DNA of 64,000 bases. It comes from Hermatobates lingyangjiaoensis. Lineage: Eukaryota; Arthropoda; Insecta; Hemiptera; Hermatobatidae. Every line of letters starts with the position of its first letter. Within the stretch, counting starts at the first letter, position 1. Location of the stretch: the NCBI GenBank assembly GCA_026182355.1, contig JAPFBL010000009.1, positions 1,116,001 through 1,180,000 on the forward strand, written 5' to 3'. Made by a program: the position numbers and the translations under genes. The notes beneath the pieces were generated by a model, which saw only the letters and a list, made by a program, of their open reading frames with translations, was not told where the DNA came from and searched no databases. Positions 33,763 through 46,400 of this stretch are shown piece by piece.

Positions 33763-36700
33763 TCAAAGGGCACATTCCTTGCTCCATTCTTTGTCCAGGA
33801 CCACTGGCTTGATGATGCTGAGGAAGTGGGAAACAGGGCACTCGGCCGAGCAGTCCGGAATAATAAGCAACCGAGGCTCATCCATCCAATAGGAGTCGTA
33901 GTACAACAGCTTCACAACAAACATTATGTTACATACGAAAATAAATTATTTCATCAAATAATCATCAATACATTAGAAACAAATATATATAATTATCTGC
34001 TTAGTTGTGCCATCCGTAATTGTGTGGTATTTACTCCTCCTGGGGTAAAAAGATAATACAAAGTCTCCATACAAAAGAAGTTTTTAAAGATTGTGTCCTC
34101 TACTGCTTCCATTTGAATTTTACCTGTTGATGAGCGCAAAGTGTTTGAAAAGCGTAGTTTGAATAAAAAACTTATTTTTGTGCAGAGACTTTGTATTATC
34201 GCTTTACCACAGTATATATAATTATTATTGGCTCTCAAAAACAGTTGTAATAAAACTAAAAGGATAATGTTAGTTATGAATCTAAACAATCACCTTCCCA
34301 CTGGAAATAACCGTCCCCTAATCCTCCTTACCTGTAGGTAAATTATACTGACGGCATGGATTATAAACCTCTGGACAGATAGATCCAGGATTCAATACCC
34401 ACTCTAGCAACAGATTTATTCATATGTGAGTGAATAAATCTGAGCAACTAATCCCTCGTTGGTTCGGATCCTGTACGATATCAGCTACTCGTTAAAGATC
34501 CCTACTCTAAATACATTTGAATTAGGCAAAATAAAACAGCTAATTTGGCTCGCTAGCCCATAAGTAAAATGGGTGCAAATAAATTAGTCACAATTTCCAC
34601 CCCTATAACAGCACTAAAAGATGAAAGCTTTATAAGTGTCGGATATAAACAACCTTTATGCATTAAGGTCGTTCAGGTAAAAATACTTTACACTTCCTCT
34701 AAAGATAATTTTCCTTATGAAAATCGTATTTTTTTTAATTATTAATAAATAGTAATATTTGGTGTAGATATAATTTGACACAATACTCTACAGTAGTATA
34801 CAGAAGATTATACAATTAAAATTATACAAGAATTCAAATGACAAAAGTTTTAAGTTGGACAGATTAAAACAAGCAAAAAAAAAAAAGAGTAACAATTGTT
34901 GAATCAACTATTAACAAGTTGAGGACAGACAAGATAAGTCTATCGTGTTCTTACTAATAATAACCGTGGGATTAACGCGAAGGCTCTACAACCTAACACA
35001 GGCGAATAACCAAGTCACCCCGAGCTCACACGTACTCCTGTTGTTTCAGGTTAAGTTAACAAACACCCTACTTGTCATTTTTGGCACGTCAATTCATCAA
35101 ACCAGCTAATAGTTCTAATGCAACTATTTCGAACTTATTCTTTATAGTTTGAAACCCATCATGAAATAAAACTTAATTCTTTCGAAAGCTATTTACAATA
35201 GTTCGTAATTAAAAGATATGTTTTAATAGTGACGAAACGGAGAACATTTTCAAGTTTCGTTCAAATTTTATTGTAGTTTTGGATCTACAGGCCTTAGTTT
35301 TGACACCCCTTGACAATGACAAATGACAAAGTACTTATAACAGGCTGAAACTTAAAAGGAACATTTAAGTGTGAACTTCATTTAGAAATAGCCCTTAAAA
35401 TAATTAGATAAATTATATTTGGTGATTGACGATATAAAGAAATATATTTCTCGTTGTTCAAAAAAAAAAAACAAAAAAAAATCCAAACAAACCTTAACAT
35501 AATTCTCCGGTTGAGAAGCGTGTAATTCAAGCACCACGCTGGCCCCATACTCTGGTAATTTGAGCCAATCAAAGCCAAGGCCCCTCAAGAGATTCACTAT
35601 AGTTACATCGTGACCAGAGTATAGGTACACTTTCTTGCTATCCTTCTTGTTTTCAGTAAACGACAAAAGATGATCTCTCCATTCTTTCAGCATTTTACCT
35701 AAAAACAACAATAATAAAAATATGAATAATAATAATATTAATGTAAAAATGTATAAAAAAACAATTAGGCAGCTATTTTGTAAATGGTGTGCAGATTAGT
35801 TTAGGAAACAATAAAAAACTTCTATGTTACACACTTAAGCAAAGCTGGTTACCTGGTTTTCCCAGACTTCTTTTGTAAAGTTTTTTTAGTCTGTATGTTA
35901 CAGTTATATATTACCCTTGTTAATACAGTAATTATTGGAACGCTGATGGGTATTCGCAAATTTAATTTACATTCTTTACAGTTGTATAGTTTTTATCATT
36001 ATTTGTAGTCCATGAATTGAGGTACAAATACTGAAACATTATTTCACTGTGCTCTTTGGTCAAGAAAACACCAAGGCATTAGTGTTTTATGTTTTTTAAC
36101 TGAAGGGGAGATTATTTGACGAATTTCGGGGGTGATATGAATTTTAAATCCCCACATGGAGGAATGAATCATTATTTAATTAGATGGACATGACCACAAG
36201 AAGGTTTAGAATCACTCGAAAAAAATCGAAAACTATATCTTTTTGATATGAAAAAAATAATTATATTTTAATGATTCTCAATTTACCATATTTGACGAAA
36301 TATATGACATGGGATTATAGGACGCACCCAAATTCAGTAGGTCAGATTGAGGAAAACAAGTTTTTAGAGTATTTAAGAATATATCCTGTCAGCAGTTTCA
36401 CAGTACATCAAGGGCATGCAACGCAGCCTTTAATAATTTATTTTTAAAGTAACGTTATAACATTGTTAATAACAATAATAGCAATAAAACAATGATGTGT
36501 GGAGGTTAGGTTTAAACAATGAGTTTAGGTTAGGTAGAACTGATCATAAGCTGGGTTAGTGTGCCTCGGGAGTCTATGAGAGGCTTCAACTTCACATATA
36601 AGACGCAGGGTGATTTTATGTGCCAAAATGTTTGAAACCAAAAATACGTTTTATACGCCGTCAACTACGGTACATAAAGTCAGGTATTGTAGAGTAGTAG

Positions 36701-39700
36701 CGTATGTGCCGGCAGTACTAATCGGAGTTTGAAATCTTCGTCATGATAATAGATTCTTCAAGTGCGATATAGAAAATCTTGTTCACGCCCTACCTAAGAG
36801 AGGGCGTAAAAAATAGCACTTCAACCTGACCATGTCAGGAACTCATCAATGAACTCTACTCTCATATAACTCAGTCAAATAAAATTTAGGACTCTCGATG
36901 TAGAATCTTCCTGTTTATGAGACCCTCCACAACTAAAATGGATGACAAATAGAAAATAAGCCGGAAGGATAACACTAAATGTTAAACCTATAACTGTGGA
37001 CGTGGGAAACGAATAATTTGATAATATAATAATATAATTTGATAATATAATATAATAATAATAATATGCTTTTGTTTTATTAATAATGGATAGATCAGGC
37101 TAGGTTGTTGTGGGAGTCTCAAGAGAGGAACACATAGGCCGAACATTGGTTCTTTGTGAAACCACACAATGAACATTCTACATTAGAAGTCCTAAATTTT
37201 GCCTAACTCAAGTGTATTTGGGTAGGGAACTGAAACGAGCAGCTGACCGACGGCTTAAAATCCTCTCCAAGAGACGACGTTTTCAGATTTTTCCACCTCC
37301 TGCATGAATCTTCCAATTCAAAGACGAGAACATTGCCACAGGTCCCTTTTTTTCAACAAAACAATGTGATTATAAAAACTTTTAATTTTTAAAAAAAAAA
37401 TTAATGTGAAAGCTTACTCCACATTTTTTGCGATCTATTCAAGTTTTTTTTTGTGCTCACAATGATATACACAAACCTATCAAGCAATAGCGACTAAGCC
37501 ACCAAGGCGACCTCTACAGTAATGATTAAATATTCATAAAGCACAAACTATAAATAATAGACCAAAATTAAATCCAAAGCATGTTAAAAATGAAGTTGGA
37601 TTATATATTTTTTAAAATACCTGAAGCGAATGTTTTCAAAGAATTATTCCAAGCTAAACTAGCCTCCATCAGCTCAGCAATAGGCAGCATTTTATCAGGA
37701 AACACTTGATTAGTCCAAGCCGGCAACTCCAGGTTATTGTCTTTCTAGTAATAAAATTTCAGGAATGAAAACCAATCACGAATAATAAAGATATCAGGGG
37801 TACTCATTGGTACTACAACTGTGTACCAAACAAACCTAGAGAAAAGTTAGATGACAACATATTTTTCGTACTGCAGCAAATGGTGTTTAAAACTTTATCA
37901 TTTAATTTTCAGTAATATATAATTTTTAAGATATATGTATCAAAGCTATATTGTTTATCAAACTATCATGTATACTCCTTAGTTATGACTAGTTATTACT
38001 TCGTTTTGCTCCCTGATTACTTAAACTGAAAGGCCTCAGAGAGCAAATAAAGTAAAAACTAAAACAAAGTAAGAAGCTAAAATAAAAGTAAATTACTTTG
38101 ATTACTTTTATGTTAGCTTCTCAGTTTTTACTTTGTTTGCTCTCTGATGACATACATTGAAAGGCTTCAGAGCATTTTTTTCTATTGTTTTCCTTTTTCC
38201 ATTGTGGTTTAAACTTCATTGATTGCATTACGTGTTTATTTAATGTGATTTTTCTGCATATATATATATATATAACACTATTTTTCTTTCTTATCGAGGT
38301 TTGGTCTAGCTTCAATAATGGAACACCTTTAAGCCGACGTTTCGTCTATATTTGTAGACATCTTCAGGGCTACATCAATACAGAGTTTGGTTACTATAAC
38401 ATGAAACATAATTATGTTACATTATTTAATTAATATACATAATTTCCTTATTAATTAAATAATGTAATATAATTATGTTTCATGTTATAGTAACTAAACT
38501 CTGTATTGATGTAGTCCTGAAGATGTCTACAAATATAGACGAAACGTCGGCTTAAAGGTGTTGCATTATTGAAGCTAGACCAAACCTCGATAAAAAAGAA
38601 AAATAGTGTTAAATATATGTGATCGAGATTGGAAAACATTCATATAAATATATATATATAAAAATTAATAATCAACAATAACTCTTGATATAATATATGA
38701 ATTAAATACCACAATAAACAATATAATTAATTAAAATGCTCTAAGGCCTTTCGTCACAACATCATCAGAGAGCTAAATGAAACAAAAAAAAAACAACAAC
38801 ATAATAACAAGTTAACCTGGTTGATTGCAGTCTTCAAGACTGCAATATCTTCAAGTTCATATGTATATCCTATGAAGAAGTACTATCCATCCTATGTAGA
38901 AGTACATCCGCATGGGATGGATAATGAACTAAAGTATAGTGTTTATAGAAAATCAACAAATCTATCATCCTATGTTCACTTCTCTGCTCATCCTATTAAA
39001 GTTAAAAAATCTGTTTTTAGTAGTATGTTTTTGAGAGCATTTAAAATTTGTAGTGCAGAGTTTGTAGAGGAAGAAATCAAAACTATTTATAGCATATCAA
39101 GTTCTTTCAGGTATCCAAAATTATTAATTGATAATATCAAGAAAAGAGTGAAAGAATCCCTGACATCAAACAATGAAGAACAGCTCATAGAAAAGAAATA
39201 TGTAGTCATTCCATATAACCCCTGTTTGAAAGATATGCCCTCATTTTTGAAAAAGCTGGACCTTTCCGTTGTGTTTAGTAATTTGTTGAATAGGCTTGTT
39301 AATAATAAGGGGTAGGAAAAAGATAGTTGTGTATATAGGATACCTTGTACTGATTGCCAAATGTCTTATATTGGACAAACGAATAAAGGTCTCTTTACAA
39401 GAGTAAAACAACACCAATATTTAATCAGACGGGAAGATGAAAAGAGTCCTTGTTCTTACATGCAAGGAACAAAAATCATATAATAAATTGGAGTGAAGCA
39501 AAGGAATTGATTTTTGTACCTTCGGAAAGGAGGAGAAATATTATTGAAAGTGCACTCATAAAGAACTTCTGTGGAAATTTAATGAACAATAGTCCGGGAC
39601 TTTACAAACTAGATGAAATATTAAGAAAACAAATAAGTAAGCAGATCAAGACTCCTTCAAGTTTAGGAATATTAAATTCAGACAGAGATGCCAGCAATCT

Positions 39701-42595
39701 TGAAGACTTCAATCAGCCAGGTTAACTTGTTATGTTTTTTTTTCTTTTTTTTTTGGTTGTTTCATTTAGCTCTCTGATGATGTTGTGACGAAAGGCCTTA
39801 GAGCATTTTAATTATTTTATATGTTTTATATTGTTTATTGTGGTATTTAATTAATATATATATTTATAGATACAGAATAACGGGACGAACACACTTACAG
39901 AGTTTAATTTTCGGTTGAACCGTCATCAGGAGAGTAGAGATAGGGACATCAAGCCACCTTTGTGGATCTTTTTTCTGTTGATAATCAAGTGTGTTTGGTG
40001 TCCCTATCTCTACTCTCCTGATGACGGTTCAACCGAAAATTAGGAACTGTAAATGTGTTTTGTCACTTTACTCTGTATTTATAGTTTACTGTGAAACGTT
40101 TCCTGTCCTTTGTGAATCGTTTTCCTGTTGATTATATATACATATAAGTTCATCGCCTAAATTATATTGTGTTGGAATAAATATTTCAAGCTTATGGACA
40201 ATACTATCAAGTAATATAATTTACTTTTTATCTTGAACTGATCTTAATTACGAAGATCAGTGATTTTTAATTTTAATCACTGAAATTATATTTATTATAT
40301 ACATTTATAAAATAAATACAATGAAAACTTCATGAAATGGGCCTACAAACACCACATCCTTAAGTATAAAACAGTAAATGAACGTCTATTTGGTAATAAA
40401 AAATGAACTAAATTTGTCATATTGCTGTATTTTTTTTGAGGGAGAATATATAATATTTCACTACTAAAACACTATCAGATAAAGTTGCTTTGAGTTTGAC
40501 TAGAATATTTAAACAACATTTCAAATTGTAATGCATTGCACATATATCCGTACCTCTGAAAGAAGTGTAAAGTACAACGTTTCAACATCCAGAATGGTCG
40601 AGATGTTCTGGCCTGAGTGAATGGTCAAATAGGTCAATAGGTTCTGTTGATCAACTGTTAGGTTCTTGAGAATTTCTTTCTGAACTTCAGTTTTAAGTTT
40701 GTCATATTTTGGGCAAGGCATTCCAGTGACGATTACCTATATAGAGGATGCTTTAAGATATTATGTCATTCAGTTCAGAGAAATATAACTTAGACTAAAA
40801 TGTGGAAAACAAAAATTAATAACAAGTATAACTGTAATAACATTCTAATGAATAATGATAACTTATGTATAAGATCCAATAATTTTGTTCGATAAGTAAA
40901 CAATTATCTCTAATACTTTGGAATGTAATAGATCATTACTATTAATAACTTGTTGATTGAGAAACCTATTACTTTCGTAAACAACTTGGAGACCTTCTCT
41001 AATAATAATGATGCCTTAACTTGGTACTGGAAGTATTCAGCATAGAAAGTTTGTTGTTATAGCTAAATTTCTTCAGCAGTTAGTAGAACAAATATACGAA
41101 AAATGTACAAAGAGTTTGCCATAAGCAGAGTATTAGGTGAGGTTGCAGAGGCAGTCCCACAAGAGAACACACACAGGTCAAACACTGGCCCCTGTGGTAC
41201 CACACAATGAACATTCTACATTAGGGGTCCTAAATTTTGCCTAACTCAAGTGTATTTCGAGTAGGGATCTTTAACGAGTACTACCATCGTACCAGTTCGG
41301 GACGGGCGGCTTAACGTCGCTCCTAGGGACGACGTGCTCATATGTTCGAGGGCCAGACTACATACACTAATATAATTATTTAATTATAAGGTAATTAAAG
41401 TACTACACTCTACTATATGGGCATTCAAATAATAGGTTAGGTTGCAGAGGCCATCCTGAGAGAGAATACACATATATCAAAGTCCAACTTAACTGGATAC
41501 GCTGTTTGTTTTCATGCCTATATTTACAGGTTTTCAGCTTTAGTGCTGTCCTAGGGGTGAAAAGTGTGTCCATTCGATATTTGGCACCATTTTAGTTAAA
41601 GGTAGGCCACATTACCAGGTTAACTCAACATTGGGCGTCCTAAATTTTTGCTCAATTAAATTTACGACGACCTAACTTTAAGTCGAAGTTGAAGTAAGGA
41701 CACGAAACATAATATACCCGACGTAAGGCTGTCATTATTTTCCCATTACATTTAATGATTCTATGGTATTCAATATAGATTTGACTGAATAATGTTTGAA
41801 AACTGATTCCAGTAGGTCACTAGGGTTTCATATTAAAACTTCTTTACGAAATCAAAACGTTTCATTCCATAACATAACATCTGCGACATGGATGTATACT
41901 CCATCCTTTAAGCAAACTTACAAAGCTAAGTGAAACTAGTTTTGTCTCCCTTGTGACATTGACAAAAATTGATTCAGAGCCAGTATTCATAATGTCGACT
42001 AGTGGGTATTAACCATTCCATCAGAGCATTTCCTCCCACGTTGTTATCCGAGCTGCCCCACTTCACGTAGTGTGCGTTCACATCACAACCTACAATTAGT
42101 AAATAACCAGCATGTTCACAAAACGCATACAATCTATGCAGTTCTACAGACCGGGTAAGCAGCTCAACACTATAAGATATATATATATATTCACTTGATA
42201 AACGGAAAGACGATCCAAACTGGACACAATAACAGTTCAAAATTGAATATATGTAGCACACAAAGTAAAGAAATACATTACAAACTCAAATTTTCGGGCA
42301 ATCCGTCCTCAGAAAAAAAGAGAAAAGAGAAAGGGAGACAGATTGCCCGAAAATTTGAGTTTGTAAGTGTGTTTCTTTACTTTGTGTGCTACCTATCCTC
42401 AATTTTGAACTGTTTTATTTATATATATATATACTACGATAAATGGAAACGGTCCGGCAGGACAGATTACACTTAAAATAATCTGTGACAAATAGACAGA
42501 AACATAACAAAGACTCACTTTTCAATATTTCGACCGTAATGACGGTCGTCCTCAGGAGAAGAAGTGAATTGACGGAGGGACGACGTAAAGAACTC

Positions 42596-42641
<46 letters not shown>

Positions 42642-43397
42642 GTGGTCATATATATATATATACATATTACTTGCCGTTATATATGTTACTTGCCGTTGTG
42701 TCTACAACGTGCTTGGTCTCCCATTCTCTTTTCTCCTGAAGACGGATTACCCGAAAATTTGAGTCTGTAAGTGTGTTTCCCTACTTTGTGTGTTGCTCTT
42801 TGTTAATCTCGAACTCGTGTATATATATATATATATATATATATACAATAAAATAAAAAACGAAGGAAACACACAGAAAGACACAGACATAACTCACATC
42901 GATATTTCGATAATCGTCGTCATCAGGAGGTGCGAAGAGCGAAGAGTCCCGCAGGAAGACAGGGCGGTACTGAACTCGGAGACCGCAGCCAGTACTCCAC
43001 CACTTACCACCAAGCGGGGGAAGGGAGGGAAGGAAATGAAGAGCCAAATTAAGACGTAAAAGGAACGGGTAAAAATTATAAAAAAGTAGATAAACAAATT
43101 AAAATTAATAAAGAAAAAAAAATATATATAATAAATAAAAAATAAATAATAAAATAAAATAAAAAATAAAAAAAAATAATAAATAAATAAAATTGACTCT
43201 GACGAAGACTGCTTGTTACGGTTGAACGATTTTAGTCTTGTTCTCCCATTTTCTTATTGTGGTTTGATCATTGATATATATAAGTTAGCTTCAGCTACTC
43301 AAAAGGACTACTTTTGCCCGATGACGACGAATGTCGAATATCGCTGTGAGTCTTTTTTGTGTGTGGTTTTATTTGCTTTTCTCTTTACTGTGTGAAC

Positions 43398-43431
<34 letters not shown>

Positions 43432-46400
43432 ATGGATGATGGTAACAGAATCTATAACTTGTCTTCTGTAACCTATAACTACAGTTAAGTATAGAATTAT
43501 AAACTACACAAAATGAGATGATGAGCACAACATACTTCATCTTCCACATGAAAGATCTGACATGACATGATCGAAACCTCCAGTCTTCAGCACAAAAACA
43601 TAAACACATTACCTGTTGAACTATATCTGACCCAAAATAATAATGTATTTAGCATTCACTAGTGCTGATAATAATATTAATAACAAGAAAAAAAATAGAA
43701 ATTTAGCAGGACCGATAGAATCAAAATGTTTCGATTATACAATTAAATTACTATAATAATGAACAATTGCATATAACATAGATTACGTTATCTAAGTTCC
43801 TTGGAACAGAGTTGATAGGGATGGGTTGCCAATGGAGGCGGTCATTCCAAATCTGGGAGCCCAAGGGAGGGTACAGGCCAGCCAGGAGGAGCTCAAGACT
43901 CATTTGGCAACGGTCAGCGTAGCTGGACCTGGTCGTCAAATCTTCAGACCGGTAGAGGTTCCCAAGAATTGTATCATATCTCTTCCTCAAATTCTGACCC
44001 AGCCGGTACATTCCCCGTTTACCTATCTTCAAACAAAAGCGACACAACTTAACAGCCGATATGTGTTAACATAATAATAAATAGGTACATTTAAATATGT
44101 AATATTTAACACTTATTTGTAGGACTATTTTTCAAAATAAGACTAGATAATTAGAAATACCACTAAATTATATTTACATGAATATAACTAACACTATTAC
44201 ACACATTAAAAGATAACAATATAACGTAGAACTATTTTAGTTAGCTAATAATTTGAAAAATCACAACATTAGTATCGCAATATAATAACCACCTAATTAT
44301 ATGTATTATACACAAAATCTTTTTTTCCCATCTGACAGATACTTATGACATAATGCATATAATGTCATAATACTTATGACAAAATATGCATCGATTAGGT
44401 AATCTTCTTGAAAACCCTCAATTTATCAGTAATATAAATATGTTTACAATTAAATGGATTATATATATATATATATATATATCAAGTTAACTGTAAACAT
44501 ATTTATGTTAGCTTCAGCTACTCAAAGGGACTACTTCTGCCCGATGACGACGACTGTCGAAATATCGTTGTGAGTCTTTTGTGTGTGTCTTTATTTGTTT
44601 TTCTCTTTCCTGTGTGAACTATATATATATACTTATGGAATAAGCCCCATATTGATAACTGAAAAATACTGTCAATTCAGATTTAGTTTTGAAAGGAACT
44701 ACAGCCATTTTCAGTTCAACCTTATATACTCGTAACTGACCACAACCACATAGGCAAATGGTGACTATGTCATCTTTCGACCAATTATAATCATATATTT
44801 GACAATTCAGAGGAGAATAAATTTCCTTTTAGGATTTAAGAAGGTCAGAATTTTCTTTTCGGTTTTATATATATGTATTTGCAAAACTGACCGAGTTCCG
44901 ATTTATTCTGTATGGTACTGCTTTATCAGATAGTCAAGAACTTATCAGTTGAGATTTGACTCTGACGAAGACAGCTTATTACGATTGAAAGATCTTAGTT
45001 TTTTTTTCTCATTTCTTATTGTGGTTTGAACGTTGATTGTTATTGTAAAATTTTACATATAATATATATAAAACAAAACATGAGGCAGCCCATTCGGAGA
45101 ACTTATTAAACAATTAAGAGAAAAGAAACGGAGAAACAACAACGGAGTTCACTTCAATACTTCAACCTCGTCATCATCAGGTGAATAAGAAGAGGTCTGT
45201 TCGACTGGCAAGCAGCAACTGAAATAGTTGTTGTTTATAAACCGAGTAGAACTCGTCTTTTTCTCCTGATGACCACAAGGTCGGAATATTTAAGTGAGTT
45301 AAAACAGGTCAATAACATTTTATCCGTTGTATTAAATATAAATATATAAAAAACAATATAATTAAAATAAAAATTTTAATTCTTGTATGTACAGTTTAGC
45401 TGCGTACCACGTAAAGTATAATATAATAGGTTACATCTGACCACTTCCATTAGCCAGCCGATTATTTAATCGTAAATGTTCCTATCAAAAAAGGCTTGTT
45501 TATACAGAACATGAATTATATTAAAAAGTTCACAACGACGGTATTTTACCAGAAACACATACACAGAAAGCCAGAAGTTCACTTAGATGTTTTATTCCTT
45601 TGACGGAATGTTAACTTTCAAAACTAACGTCTAGGAAAGTTCATTTCGTTAAATCAGATCTAAGTAAGATATTTTGACATTAAATTAATTTTAATTCCTA
45701 AGAAAATATTTTTTCCACAATATTGTGATGACACAGGCACCTCAGTCATCAGATGGATAGGAGAGCTCATTTTAAGTAGGGCTTCTAATTGAGGAATATT
45801 TAAGAATATCATTAAATATAAAATTAAAAAAATGTTTAAGATAAACATTCCTTCTAGTAGAATTTCTGAAAATCGACCGACTCTAGACCCAGTGACTATA
45901 GGGAAGATTAAGTCAAAGGCTGTTCAGACGAATTGTATTAATATCAGGTGTCATGAACATGGTATGCTGTTAGCGGTCTTTGTCAGAGAGCACATTGCTC
46001 AGAATTAATGAGCAAACGCAAATAAACTCTTGGACCTTGGTGGTGCAGACCTTACGTTTTTTCATTAACTGCAGTTCCAAAGTTACACCATTAACACAAT
46101 ATTTAATTTTACAACATTATTCACACAATTTTGTAATAAGTTTTAAGAATTTGAAACTAATAAATTCAAGTATTAGGTCAGAGGGAAATCCTAGCAGTTT
46201 ATTCCCTGAGCGTAACTTTCTCCTTAGTACTGAATTACTTTAGACGAATGCTTTAAACTGGTTTACTAGACTGTGACGAAAATTAAATAAAAAATTAAAA
46301 CAGCACTTACAATGGTTAACTGGTTTAATCCATCTGGCCAGTACTTCCCACTTTGGTAGGGGTCATTCTTATAAACGTTGGAGGGACTCTTTGCTCCATG

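Larger units (their letters stand above)
38271..38620. repeat. 350-bp palindrome with two hammerhead motifs
   Basis: The arms 38275-38432 and 38450-38616 are near-perfect reverse complements, from TTATCGAGGTTTGGTCTAGC inward to ATTAAATAATGTAAT. Each arm carries a hammerhead-like motif pointing away from the other arm (38332-38371 minus, 38513-38552 plus). The outer flanks run into TATATATA on both sides. A transcript would fold into one very long hairpin. It lies in a phosphatase intron. Confidence 0.85.
38690..39855 (+). mobile_element. Penelope-like retroelement remnant, inverted ends
   Basis: A 5'-truncated element. Its flanks 38690-38835 and 39709-39853 are inverted copies of each other (GTTAACTTGTTAT..., GCTCTCTGATGATGTTGTGA, ...TTGTTTATTGTGGTATTTAA), each with one hammerhead motif. 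The interior codes for the end of the reverse transcriptase and a GIY-YIG endonuclease. The catalytic reverse-transcriptase core is gone. This links the hammerhead repeats in the window to Penelope-like elements, whose terminal repeats are known to carry hammerhead ribozymes. Confidence 0.85.

Noticed and set aside
36500..36540. TTAGG-like (AGGTTAGGT) words as insect telomere repeats
   Set aside because: Only two or three units each time; at 41433 the same word is part of the SINE end, so they are not interstitial telomere arrays.
38690..39855. CRISPR-like or bacterial repeat array
   Set aside because: The repeats are inverted, long and tied to a Penelope-like coding remnant in a eukaryotic intron.
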